Made by a program: the position numbers and the translations under genes | Source: Aureobasidium sp. EXF-3400 | Lineage: Eukaryota > Ascomycota > Dothideomycetes > Dothideales > Saccotheciaceae | Length of the DNA: 64,000 nt | NCBI GenBank assembly: GCA_024195585.1 | Contig: SWBL01000095.1 | Span: 86,944-150,943, forward strand | Reading direction: 5' to 3' | Part shown: in pieces, positions 54,001 to 63,907 of the stretch | Layout of the letters: every line of letters starts with the position of its first letter | Position numbering within the stretch: position 1 is the first letter of the stretch | Notes under the pieces: model-generated | What the model was told of the DNA's origin: nothing | What the model saw: the letters and a program-made list of their open reading frames with translations, nothing else | Databases searched by the model: none

Positions 54001-54848
54001 AGTTATTGGGTGCATGTTCCAGCTGGACATCAGCCACCTGGCAGGAAGCCGACTACTCTAGAATCAAGGAAATCGGTATCCGCAACATTCTGGACGAGCG
54101 CAGCAAGGCAGCCTACGATGCTCAAGAGAACAGAGACTGCGTCCTTTGCGAGAACCTGGAGAAGCACTTTGCTATGATGCACGACGAGTGGCTCATCAAG
54201 GAGAACATCAATCAGTTGCGCGCTCTGATGTCAGACCAGAATCTGCAGCTGCTGCCCGACTACGAGCAGCGTATCGCGGTACTCAAGGATCTTGGGTTCG
54301 TGGACGAAAACTCTCGTGTTGAGCTTAAGGGCAAGGTCGCATGCGAGATTCATTCTGCCGATGAGCTCGTACTGACTGAGTTGGTTCTTGAGAACGTACT
54401 TGCCGATTACGAGCCAGAGGAGATCGTAGCCTTACTCTCTGCCTTTGTGTTCCAAGAGAAGACCGATCAAGTTCCGACTATGACGCCAGCATTAGAGCGC
54501 GGACAAGAAACCATTATCAAGATCTCTGAGAAGGTCAACCACTACCAGACCCTCCACCAGGTCATCCTGTCTGCGGACGACTCCAATGACTTTGTGAGCA
54601 GACCCAGATTCGGTTTGGTTGAGGTCATCTATGAGTGGGCACGTGGTATGTCATTCAATCGCATAACTGACTTGACGGATGTGATGGAGGGTACTATTGT
54701 GCGTGTCATTACACGCCTGGATGAGACTTGCAGAGAAGTCAAGAATGCAGCAAGAATCATTGGTGACCCTACACTGTTCACCAAGATGCAGACCTGCCAG
54801 GAGATGATCAAGCGCGACATTTGCGCTACAGCATCGCTGTACATGTAG
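51015..54848 (+). CDS. ski2: SKI2 DExH-box RNA helicase
   Basis: The helicase of the Ski complex, feeding RNA to the cytoplasmic exosome for 3'-5' decay. The single-exon product is 1277 aa from MDDLAPALQKLRLAD. The N-terminal arm contains the Ski2-specific block DFVRGAAGFFPFAPGGLD. Helicase motifs are intact: I AHTSAGKT (Lys333), Ia SPIKALSNQKF, II DEVH (418-421), III SATVPN, IV-V FVFSKKRCEENAD and FATETFAMGLNLPTRTVVF, VI QMAGRAGRRGLD. Between the two RecA folds (about 530-595) lies an RGG-rich insert (RGGGSQRGGRGQTQRGGPQ). The arch (CDICDKDLEECHTA) and C-terminal helical domain (RGMSFNRITDLTDVMEGTIV) follow. MTR4 is excluded by the FVRGAAGFFPFAPGG block. Confidence 0.95.
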   Translation: MDDLAPALQKLRLADAPSGGIDAILDQQRPRKRTRRSPDHIRSSLEKDFLVPSTSFSTPWLDRLQQRWDCPTNYEELFELAPTQTRTIIRFTREGLEGRVTGYKEVTVPANSATAKNSTSILRKPANRADFVRGAAGFFPFAPGGLDAVEATAAAEEQLLLGNQTNGTVKQSGLDKVINFGPDGALLELPPGFTRGLDLQKKGPTDQATAQEVETVLEEEPQDPATANGDTDEAKPADEDEDEGEEEELDALLPVEFPALAARGQLGLSSSKRSGHEWAHMVDVNRPMPNFRDLVPEMAREWPFEPDTFQKEAIYHLENGDSVFVAAHTSAGKTVVAEYAIALAAKHMTKAIYTSPIKALSNQKFRDFRQEFDDVGILTGDVQIRPEASCLIMTTEILRSMLYRGADIIRDVEFVIFDEVHYVNDLERGVVWEEVIIMLPEHVTLILLSATVPNTLEFASWVGRTKKKNIYVISTPKRPVPLEHYLWAGKEMYKIVNADKQFIEKGWKDANDVLSGKDKIKAAEEKQEAAAAAARGGGSQRGGRGQTQRGGPQRGGAQRGGAQQRGRGGAPAPRGQGNIARTGRGGGRTTAAQDRNIWVHLIQHLRKEDLLPACIFVFSKKRCEENADALSNLDYCTATEKSAIHMILEKSLARLKPEDRQLPQIRRLRELLSRGIAVHHGGMLPIVKECVEILFAKTLVKILFATETFAMGLNLPTRTVVFSGYRKHDGRQFRDLLPGEYTQMAGRAGRRGLDPVGSVIIVAPGADEAPPAGRLRQMMLGDPTKLRSQFRLTYNMILNLLRVEALKIEEMIKRSFSENATQALLPEHEQKVKLSEADLAKIKREPCDICDKDLEECHTAAMKYQQLTSDLHLALLSSPIGRRMLQPKRLVVYKRDGVRTVGVLLREGVSKGISPSLSVMEVVPSKSKRQNADLLPYLPRYRRRFTPQPAAPEQMKLRLAAVPYSELECLTGSTLQFDVTGASSKMPEAMEQLKEQLLGACSSWTSATWQEADYSRIKEIGIRNILDERSKAAYDAQENRDCVLCENLEKHFAMMHDEWLIKENINQLRALMSDQNLQLLPDYEQRIAVLKDLGFVDENSRVELKGKVACEIHSADELVLTELVLENVLADYEPEEIVALLSAFVFQEKTDQVPTMTPALERGQETIIKISEKVNHYQTLHQVILSADDSNDFVSRPRFGLVEVIYEWARGMSFNRITDLTDVMEGTIVRVITRLDETCREVKNAARIIGDPTLFTKMQTCQEMIKRDICATASLYM

Positions 54849-56260
54849 ATAGAGCCGTAGCTTTGCTTCGAGATCATCAGGGTTCTTCCTCACATCATCC
54901 CCATGTCCAACGCGCAATATCAATAATATTTCACGAGGTCGTTCTCAATCTAGGTAAAGAAAGAAGGCGCATCCACGTTGCGAGCTGGTGCTTGCATTTG
55001 TGGACGCTAGCCTCTGTACGCGCTAGAGTAAATCACAACATGTTGAAGCAGACGTTGTTTCCTGAACTTCGATACATATACATATCTGGCATAGTAGTGG
55101 TAAGCTCTTGTATCAACAAAGCTTTAAATCAAATAGAGAAGGCGCAACACTCCCAACGCTGCCAAAAGAACATCACTTTCCACCACAAAAGAGACGCAAA
55201 AAACCAAGCTCCCTGTTTAGAGCTGGGAAAACCCCCCACCTGCCTGCAAAGTATTCTACCTTTGTCAGGAGAGAAAGAACGCCAAATGGGTTCCGCTATA
55301 TCTGAGGATCTAACTAAGGACTTCTAGGAGTTCTTTTGCACAGAGGGAGTTAACTGATTTTATCAATTGCGCCATCTTCTGTCAATTGCTGGAAAAAGAG
55401 AGGCGCAGTTGGCATATAAGGTGTTGGCAACAAAAGGAAGGTGAGCGGGGTGACTTCGGACACAGTACGTTATGATTTTCAAGCGTGGGGTATTAAACAT
55501 ACTGTGACCGCTAAACGGTTTCTCTTCCTCATTCATTTCCTGCCAAATGTGAACGATTAAGATGGGACGCACCTCTTTCCCCATAGTTTGTGTAGCTCCA
55601 CAGAACAAGCTTCGCAAGAGCCTGATAATATCTTTCGTGGCCGAACTTAGGAGGATTAGGCGATCATCTCGTCAGGCGATCATCTCGTTAGCCGATCATC
55701 TCGTTAGCCGATTGGTGATGATGTGTCATGTATTTAAAACTATCATCTCGCACCGATTAAATTGCACAGAGTTCATATGGAACAGACAGATGAAGAGCTT
55801 GGTGGAAATGGTTTCCACCATTTTGGAACAGTGAGATGGGTGTATGTCACGTGCAATGGTAGGTGTTGAATTCACAGTCCACTGTTTCCTGCATTTGCGC
55901 GACTGGAACTTAACGATGATGCAAGTCTCAGAAACCGCTCAAGATTGCCTGTAATATCAATTTGTGGGTTGCTCTGCATATCGAATCGTGTTGCATTGGA
56001 CTGCTGAACCGGTCTTGGCAAGTGTCGAGTAATGACCATGGACTAATGCGTGTGCAGATTGTATACGGCCTGAGTGAAGGGAGAAACGTCGAAGTTAAGG
56101 TCGGCACTAAGCTTTGTTTGAGCCATTCGTTTGGGATCTTCAGCCACGGCCCTGCTACTCGGGCCAATGCCTGCAGCCCTGAAGATCTTGCCATTGCCTT
56201 AAGATCTTGCCATTTTCATGCCGTGGTTTCTGAATACTGCTATAGGCACAAAACAATTTC
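54849..56260. other. Convergent 1.4-kb intergenic region with short repeats
   Basis: This lies between the 3' ends of SKI2 and the pseudo-phosphatase gene. It contains three 16-bp tandem units (55659-55706) and a 14-bp direct repeat (AAGATCTTGCCATT at about 56182 and 56201). No gene is supported. Confidence 0.45.
55659..55713. repeat. 16-bp tandem repeat, three copies plus a remnant
   Basis: The unit GGCGATCATCTCGTTA (with single-base variants) is repeated head to tail at 55659, 55675 and 55691, followed by a partial unit. A related TATCATCTCGCACCGAT lies about 30 bp further on. No function is apparent. Confidence 0.8.
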
Positions 56261-57248
56261 CTATGAGAAGTCAATCAGAGCTTTACTTTCACCGGCGAGC
56301 AATATATCCTTGATGCTGTTCCTCGTTGGCTCAGTCACACCAATGGTATTGAAATACGCCGACACAGAGCCATACCTGCCTTCCAATCGCTGCCTCAACA
56401 CTCTTGCCCACCGCGACCGATCTTGAGCCCAAGCAGAGGCTTCAAATCGTACATCCTTTTCCCACCGTCTGTTGCTCTCTTCGTCCAACTTGAAAGGAAG
56501 ACCCTCACTGATTTGTAGGTATATGTGCTCGATTGCCGAGAAAGGAGTGTCGAGAACCAGAAGCAAGAGAAAGACCAACAGTGAGTTGTCTCTCATGATG
56601 CAGTCGCCACTGATGATGAGAGGGTAGAAGTCTGGTTTGCACAACACCTCGTTGAAGAGTCTTCCTATGATTGGTCCAGACAGAATGAGGATCAAAGAGT
56701 TGTCGTCGACATTACTCCGTTTCCACAGCAGATCCCTGCTTATCTCCAGCAATGCTGGATCTCTGCGATTCTTGGTGGCTGCTGCGTCCCTCTCGAATTT
56801 CCTGAGTGTTGATTTTGTTCAGCACATATCGACTCGAATACGTAACAAGGGTGTTTGCTTACCATCTGGAACGGGAAGGCATTTCGTTCAAGGCGTTCTT
56901 GATGAATGCATCAGATCGAAGTACCACGAGGCAAGACTTTAATCCAAGAACATCTTCTATGCAGAAATTCTCGCCCTTCTTGTCTAGTGCTGGGCCATCG
57001 AAGACATAACGACGGCCGTCTGGCCTTGGAAGTGTTTTGACGGTGGTCTTCATCCCCAAATCCGCTCGCAGGTATCGCTTGTCGATTGCAGAGGCAAAAT
57101 CGATGGGTGTGCTCACGAATAGTAGACCTTTCTTGAGTTGTGAGGCTTGTCCTGATGGATCGCTGATTGCACCAACATCGCGGACGATTATCTTGGGTGA
57201 CAAGCCTGAGATGGCTGATTGATTTGCTGTGGTCTTTTCGTTATCCAT
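56261..57248 (-). CDS. Y_phosphatase3-like protein lacking the catalytic P-loop (pseudo-phosphatase)
   Basis: A 308-aa protein with exons 57248-56863 and 56801-56261; the intron (GTAAGC...CTCAG) joins PSRSRW to KFERDAAAT. The framework of the fungal/bacterial tyrosine phosphatase family is visible: KIIVRDVGAISD (family FRDVGG), KKGLLFVSTPIDFASAID (family GLLFRSA), a C-terminal LVFLLLLVLDTPFSAIEHIYL and LEGRYGSVSAYFNTIGVTE. Where active members have HCxxGKDRTG after a Pro-Leu, this protein reads ISGDCIMRDNS (Cys196 is displaced and no Arg aligns), so catalysis is not expected. It may be a binding pseudo-enzyme or a decaying gene; its open frame and clean splicing argue against recent decay. 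An ATG at 57257 would add three residues. Confidence 0.68.
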
Positions 57249-57711
57249 GATAATCATGGGCTATTGACAATTCATTCCTTGCTGGAACGACAAAGGGCAA
57301 CACAACTTTATTGGAGCATACTTAATCGTTTTCAAGCCTGCAGTCCTGCATCACGACACCCATGACGCTAGATGAGGAGAAAGTGTGGTCTTGAAGGAGC
57401 GGATCGTCGCTCAATCAGATCACGAGTTCCTGAAATAGCACTTTTACTGATAAGGGCAAGAGATGGGTCAAGAAAGATCGTCCAATAGCTTTCTCCAAGC
57501 AGCAAAAAGCGAGAAGATCATTCTAAGGAAAGAATCAAGCAAGTTCTAGAAAAGTCGCTTGGAGAGTCTCTAGAAATCCTACCGAGGCAAGCAAAACAAG
57601 ATTCACGTCTCGCTTTTCGGGATACGGCCGTATAACAGCACAATTTACGAAGAAAGACCAAGACTATACACTTCTTTGATTATGATAAAGAGTCGATTGT
57701 TCAAAGCTAGC
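57249..57711. other. Intergenic, no gene seen
   Basis: Promoter of the pseudo-phosphatase gene and 3' UTR of the amine oxidase gene. Nothing else is recognised. Confidence 0.45.
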
Positions 57712-59197
57712 TCAAGTCAGAAGATCCTTAATCACCTCTGCTGCCGCACGCTCACCACTCCGCACAGCACCTTCCATATATCCCTTCCACTCTCCAGCAG
57801 TTTCCGTACCAGCAAAGTGCAAATCCATCCATGGTTCCCTCAAACTCCCACCACCAAGCGAAGAAAGCACGCCAGGAGGCAACCCAGTACAAGGACATCC
57901 CCACCCAGAGTACTCATCCTTGATCCATTCATAAGTAACCAGTTGGACAAACTCCTTCTCAGCGATATCTTGAGCGTTGAAGAGCTGCCCGATTTGCTTT
58001 AGCAGACTTTGTTCTCGGTCTGCGTCTGATAGTTCGGCCCATGCGAAACCAGGCTTGCCACCTAGGAAGCAGGTTAGGATGTGTTTGTTGTCTGCTGGCG
58101 AACTGGTGTCATGTATCACGCCTGCAGGACCGATGAAAGATTGTGTCAGGCCACAGAAGCCTTTGTCAACCCAGAATGGCGTGCGGAAGACCATCATGGC
58201 TTTTGTGTAGTAGCCGTATGTCGTCGACTCGATCCAAGTCCGCTTGCTTGTGGGTAAGTCCGGCGAGAAGGAAATGGTCCTGAGTACTGGCGTTGGCACA
58301 GTGGTGATGACCTTTCGAGCACGAATGATCTGGTCTTTGGTATGTACTTCCACGGCGCTGTTTCCAGTATTGTTGTTGATGGCTGTGACTGGACTGGATA
58401 GACGTATCACGCCATCTGGCATATCACTAGCAAGTCCTTTCGAGAATAACTGCATCCCTTGACGTACACGGAGATGCTGGCCACCACCTTTTCTGTCGGA
58501 TCTCATCTGTAAAAGGCCACCTCCAGATTTGCAGTAGTTGAGAAAGTACAATGCAGACAGGTCTTTTGGTTCTTGTCCGAGCATTGCGCGTGTCCATACA
58601 GTCGCTGTAGACATGCTTGTTTCGCTGGCCTCCCGTGATTGTAGGTATGCTTCGAAACTCATCGAGTCGAGGGTCTTGTCGTCAGGGTTGAAAGTATCCA
58701 AGGTCTGGCAATCTGCCTCGCACATATCGCGGATTCGTGCAACATCCTGTTTTGCTGCAGCATCGAACTGGTTTGATCAGTCTTTGGTTCAGAATAGCAT
58801 GACAAGGTTAAGAACTCACAGATGGCAATTCTCCATACGGAAAACTCGAGATAGCACCACTGGCATCTTGGATAGCACAACTGCCAGTAGTGTTTTGCTC
58901 GATTAGTTCAGCTTTGTATTGCTTAGCCAATGCATACACTTGAGTCTGGTTGACATCGTTGATCCAAGCAGCTCCCAAGTCAACTGTTCCCTTCCCGTCA
59001 GGAAGCTGTTGACTCCAGGTTTTACCGCCGACGCGATCTCTTGCTTCTAGAACGATGCATGAGAGACCTGATTTGATGACATCGCGGGCTGCTGTTAGAC
59101 CAGCAAGTCCAGCACCGATTATGACGACGTCAGCCTCCTCGCTGGTCGCATGATTTGCTGAGCGTTCATTTCCATTAGTGGCCAGAGCATCAGACAT
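57712..59197 (-). CDS. FAD-dependent amine oxidase (MAO-N-like)
   Basis: A flavin monoamine oxidase of 477 aa that oxidises amines to aldehydes with release of ammonia and H2O2. Exons 59197-58820 and 58767-57712; the 52-nt intron (GTGAGT...ACCAG) joins GELPS to FDAAAKQDVA. The Rossmann motif GAGLAG is at 28-33, with the ribose-binding Glu at 51 in VLEARDRVGGKT. The FAD-contacting DLGAAWIND block follows. The C-terminal MAO signature is LHFAGTETAGEWKGYMEGAV. The substrate-domain segment YYTKAMMVFRTPFW is typical of fungal MAO-N. The C-terminus (IKDLLT) is not a PTS1 peroxisomal signal, unlike many MAO-N enzymes, so the protein may be cytosolic. Confidence 0.9.
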
Positions 59198-59941
59198 GCT
59201 GCTGAATATATCGTTGCACCAGCTCAGGGACTGACGTCTTTTTGATCAAATATGAATGACCGATTCAAGTCAGCCTAGAGAACGAGGAAGTCAAGATCCG
59301 TTATCGTCGTCGGCCGTGACATGCTGCCCGGCGCCTCAGCCGGAAGCTTATCAATTGTCCCGCCATATCTTCCACTCCACTACCCCGACAACGGGAAGCC
59401 AGGTGTTCGTGAACGATTCATGGCGTGTAGGGAAAGGAGGCCTATCTTCGCCGAGGCGGAAAGGCGGGGCTGCCCTATCTACACAAAACCGGTTCCGCAT
59501 CACCGTCAGACCCTTATCAATAGCACACAGTCGTCTGGATTGCCAAAATTCAAGATCTGCTGTTCTTACCATTGTCGCAAAGCCGCCGTGAGTTGCACAT
59601 GAACCTAATTCGAACGCAATTTAGCTTTGTTCGTGCAAAGAAACGATATCGAATATTGCCAAGACACTTATATACTTGGAGGCAGCGAAGGGCACTCAGG
59701 TCGTGTTTTTGATGATGACGACACATAAAGTCCTCATCATTACGCACAATTAGAAGAAACACAACACACAAGGTCAGATTTCATTGCTCATTTGTTCTTC
59801 TGATACAGTTGCGACATTAAGATTCATCATCTCATCAGTCCCTCATCAACACCTGCGGACGCAGCACCACAAAAAGCTGGCTAGGTTCCTGTAAATCGCA
59901 TGCACTACATGCGAAGACAGACACCTGGCTTTATGTCTTTT
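59198..59941. other. Intergenic, no gene seen
   Basis: Promoter of the amine oxidase gene and 3' UTR of the carboxypeptidase gene. Short open frames only. Confidence 0.45.
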
Positions 59942-61782
59942 CTAAAAGATCTTCTGCTGAGCATAGATGGTACCATTACCGGTGAAGTTACCGGTCTGAG
60001 TGGTAAAGTCTCCGTCGTAGGCGAAGGAGTCAATGCGACCAAGAAGCAGCTCAATGGCACGGTAGGCAGCGCCAGGAGCGTAGCCGGGAAGCTCGTGTCC
60101 GGCAAGCTGGACTTGGTAGAAGGTGAGGCCTCTCTCAGAACCCCAGTATCCGACCTTACCAGCGCCGGCGAGAGCACCACCATTGTACTCAGGATGGTAG
60201 GGAACGTCGAATTCCTTGCCAGGGTATTCCTGGAGACCTTGCTTTCCGTTCCACGACATGCCTTGAATGGAAAGAAGAGTGCCGTTGGTTGAAAGAAGCA
60301 TGTCCAGGTTACCGGAGCCGATGATGGTGTTGTTGGTGTATTCAATGACACGCTGGAGAGTTCCGTCAAGAGCAGGGCCCTTGCTGGTGTCGCTCAGCGA
60401 CTGGTTGTTGTCGGCACCTCCGAAGACGTTGACGTTGGTGCATTGCTGCCAGTTGGTACCAACGGGAGCGTTGATGGCCTTCTGAACATCAGTACGGTTG
60501 AAGTAGACGACCTCTCCAGAAGGAATGTAGTCGCCGACGTTAACACCTCCAAGAACAGACCAAGGGTGAGGGCAGGTCTCAGTAATGTGGTAGATGTTGA
60601 AGCAAGGGTTGACTAGCAGGATGGCTTCGTATACGGTGTCAAACATATCGCATGCGTATGTGTCAGATGCATACGGATCGAGAAGAGTAGGGAACTTTTC
60701 CTGAGGAGGAGGGAAGGTAAGGTACTTCTCCAGGTACGATGTGTAGTTGCACTGGTCGGCACGGTCATGGATCTGCTGCAAGAAGGTCTCGTTGAGGTAG
60801 ATGACATTCTCCCAGTAGTCAACAAAAGGAACAATGACGGCCTGCTGCTGGGCTGTCTCGTCTCCAATGATGGGGTCGTTGATTGCAATTCCCTGATTTT
60901 GTCAGTTTTTTTTTTGTGATTTGTCGTTCTTCTGAGCGGTCTTACCTTGAGGTTGTAGTAGACAGTATCGGCAGCGTTAATGAAAGCATCGGCGATGTAA
61001 GGCACGTAGAAACCTGTAGTGAATCGGACGATCAGCAAGAGTCATGTAGCGCGTCTGGTAAGGAATGCTAACCTGCGTAGGATTCGCCAGTCAAGTAAAC
61101 CTTCCAGTTGTGGAGGTTGAAGGCGTCAACAAATTGCTTGTAGAAACCGATGAATTCGAGACCGAGCTCGACTTCGTTGGTGATGTTAGGTACACCCTGA
61201 GAGAAGCCGACACCGATGGGCTGTTCAACCCAAAGCATGTTTGTCAGGTTGACCCACGTGTATGGGTTCGCGACAGGCTCAAGAGTTCCAGCTTCCCAAG
61301 TGAAGGGGCCGTTCTCTGTCAGAAGACCACTAAGGGAACTGCAGCCGGGGCCACCATTGAACCAAATAGCAATCTCATCTGTGGCGTTGGGGTTGGTCGA
61401 AGGGAAGAACCAAAAGAAGAGCTCGCGAGTCTCGTTGGCTGCACCACTGATGGGCAGAAGACCGGCGTACGACTCGCCAACGTCGAAGTTGACATCGGGG
61501 AGAGCAGAGCCATTGACCCAAAATTCTGTGATGCGATTAGTCGCTGCACTCGAATCGTGGTCAAAGGAGAAACTCACTCTCGGTCACGTTGTTGAGGTAG
61601 GGCGAAGCTCTCTTCTGCAGTCTTGGGTGCTCAAAAGGCTTTCCCATCTCTCTCTTCTCAATGATGGGAGCCTTTGCTCTCAATTGCTCGGCACGTTCAA
61701 AAACATTGCGGCCAGGAGAAGAGGCACTGACCGAGGCAGCCAACCCAAGGGCGGCGCCAATCTGAAGCAGTGAAAAGCGCAT
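59942..61782 (-). CDS. Secreted serine carboxypeptidase (S10 family)
   Basis: A 558-aa serine carboxypeptidase with exons 61782-61578, 61525-61073, 61013-60946 and 60892-59942 (introns 52-59 nt, all in phase). The signal peptide is MRFSLLQIGAALGLAASVSA. A propeptide ends near the dibasic LQKRASPYLNNVTEK. Substrate-binding text is FNGGPGCSSLSGLLTENGPF. The catalytic triad is Ser217 (GESYAG), Asp439 (GNLDMLL) and His508 (LAGHELPGYAPGAAYRAIEL). The segment WVEQPIGVGFSQG is also diagnostic. Many N-glycosylation sequons occur. It acts outside the cell or in the vacuole, removing C-terminal residues from peptides. I start at the second in-frame ATG because it opens the signal peptide directly; an ATG at 61803 lies seven codons upstream. 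Confidence 0.94.
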
Positions 61783-62709
61783 GATAGTAATGCTGTGGAT
61801 CAATGCTCCAAGAATGTTGGATGCTCAAGAGAAAGTCAAGCAGGCGTGGGCCTGGCGGTGTTTATAGCATTGTCGCATGGTCCTTCCCTACCTCGCGTGC
61901 CAGGCAGCAAATCGCGCAGTTGCATCGCCTGTCAACAATCGCATAGCTCTGCAATGATCTTTCCCTGCTTAGGCAGGTTAAGTTTAACATTCTCGTAAAC
62001 AGAGATAGACCATGCCGTCATAGCACAATTTCTGGGGATATAGATCCGGGGCTAATCAGTAGCACCTGCCCAGGAAAGTTTAGAGGGTGGTCCAAGTTGG
62101 AGCTCGATTGCTTGAACCTCGTAAAGCCGTCGCTTGACCGATCCGAGTCTTCTTGATTGCACCATTCCGCCGTGGCACTTCGCGACAGCTGGCTCGAGAG
62201 GCGTGCAAGACCCTCGATTGTTGATAGGGGTGGATGGGCGGATGTTGTTGCGAGAGGAAAGCACGACAGGTCGTCAAGCGCGAATAAAGTGGGGCCGTGC
62301 AGCAGACACTTTTCACCGACTAGAATCAAGGCATTGTGATGCACAAGGAAAGAGCAAACCTGCCGGAACCCTGCGATCTCATGCAGTCTCGTGTACTCCC
62401 GCGGATAACAGTAGATGCAACATCTTATGTAAGATCTCTTGGAAGCCATCTTGACCTGCCTATTTCGCTCCATGTTTGCGACTTTTGCTTTTGTATGGGG
62501 TGTCGCGTGCATGTCCAAGACGGCACGCGAGGAATGTCGAGGTCATCATAATAGATCCAGACACCAATCTCCTCAATCGTTCGGCTTGATTGATGCCGCG
62601 ACTAATGCCTTGCAGGTGGCATCTGTGTGACTTTGTACGCTGAGGGAGACAGCGTCACGCGTCTGCGTATCAAATCAGTAGCTGGCATGCGTACGCCCGT
62701 TACATTCAT
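61783..62709. other. Intergenic, no gene seen
   Basis: Promoter of the carboxypeptidase gene and 3' UTR of the MscL gene. Short overlapping open frames on both strands have no recognisable content. Confidence 0.45.
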
Positions 62710-63384
62710 TCAGTCGTCTCTTCCATCTAGCCAGCTCGTACAGTTGAAGCAACGCTTTGCCTATGCATGGTCAGACACTCCAACATAGGTAGGCACCAAG
62801 AAGAGGCATACCTTCATACTAATCTTCTTGCGACAATACTGGCACTTCTTTTCATGCTTTATGATGGTCTCGTCATGGCTGCAGTAAATGTACGCTCTGA
62901 CTATAGCATACAGTGCGATTCCTATGCCCAAAAACTTGAAAACTTTGTTCAGGAAAGTCCTAAGACATCGAAGGTCAGCTCTGGCCTGGTCGTGGTCCCA
63001 ACTCCCTACTCAAATGAAGAAAGAGAGAAGGGCAAAAGAAGCGAAAGAGGAGACCTACCCATACGCCATAACAACAGCGCCATCTTCAAGCGCCTGCTGG
63101 ACAGTATTATACCCCATGGTCTTGTTCTGCCCATGTCTCAAAGTCGCAAACCGCTCATCCAGGTTACGGCTCAAGAACGGCAGTAACGAGATCGGAGGCA
63201 ACAAGATATCGCTAACGAAACTGGAGACGACGGTTCCAAACGCAGCAGCGAGAATGAGTCCAACAGCGACTTCAAGCACATTGTCTCTGAGAGCAAAGTC
63301 GCAGAAATCGTTCCATGTGCTGCTCAATGCTTTGCGGGAAGAGGCTGTGGTGGGTAGGAGAGGTGTGCTTGGGGATGTGGCCAT
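62710..63384 (-). CDS. mscL: MscL-type large-conductance mechanosensitive channel
   Basis: A 174-aa membrane channel homologous to bacterial MscL, which opens under membrane tension. Exons 63384-63059, 62959-62812 and 62760-62710; introns 62960-63058 (GTAGGT...CTTAG) and 62761-62811 (GTATGC...CATAG) are in phase. The N-terminal amphipathic and pore helix is WNDFCDFALRDNVLEVAVGL followed by ILAAAFGTVVSSFVSDILLP. The second membrane helix (VFKFLGIGIALYAIVRAYIY) lies in exon 2. The cytosolic tail carries C-x2-C-x10-C-x2-C (CQYCRKKISMKAKRCFNC), a probable zinc ribbon, ending TSWLDGRDD. Without the last intron the frame would end after 18 different residues, so the zinc ribbon supports the splice. 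The cellular membrane in fungi is not evident from sequence. Confidence 0.9.
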
Positions 63385-63907
63385 TTTGGTTCGGTGTCTT
63401 GTTTTCAGCCCGCTCTGTTTGGAAGAAAATCTGAAGATGTGGCGATGAAGAGGACTATAGAGGTGGTTGTGTGCTGATGCTTGGGTGCCTCGGAAATTAA
63501 GAGGGAGTCGGTGACAGGTAGGGCCACCAAGACTTGAGACGCTAGCCGTTAGTGACCTCTGCCTAGGTACCTATATAGTTCGAATCCTCCAAACGTCTTC
63601 CTTCTAAAGAGACCGTTACATCTTGGAGACTGCAATGAGGAGGTGAATCTATGTATGATACACAATCACCGCATCTCCATCACACTACATTCGAGTCCCT
63701 ACCGAGTGTTCTCGAACTAATACTGGACGATCCGCCTACCCTTGAATATCGGCCACAAATGCTTTGAGAACGGCGTAGTAGGATACTTATATCTTTTTCA
63801 TCAACCCATCTAGTCTCTTCTCTTGTCCATAAGCGCTTATTCTGAGATTGATTTGCTAGCAACGGCACGTGAAGTTGATATATTTTGTCTAAACAAACAC
63901 ATCCAGC
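63385..63907. other. Intergenic: MscL promoter and 5S upstream region
   Basis: No protein gene is recognised. The end of the stretch holds the TATA-like element of the 5S rRNA gene. Confidence 0.45.
63879..63886 (+). promoter_or_regulatory. TATA-like element upstream of the 5S rRNA gene
   Basis: TATATTTT lies 29 bases before the presumed 5S start. A TATA element at about -29 is known for Neurospora 5S genes, so the spacing suggests a functional Pol III promoter. Confidence 0.55.

Noticed and set aside
63541..63600. GTTCGAATCC (tRNA B-box-like) near 63578
   Set aside because: The flanking bases do not form a T-stem, and no A box or acceptor stem is found upstream.
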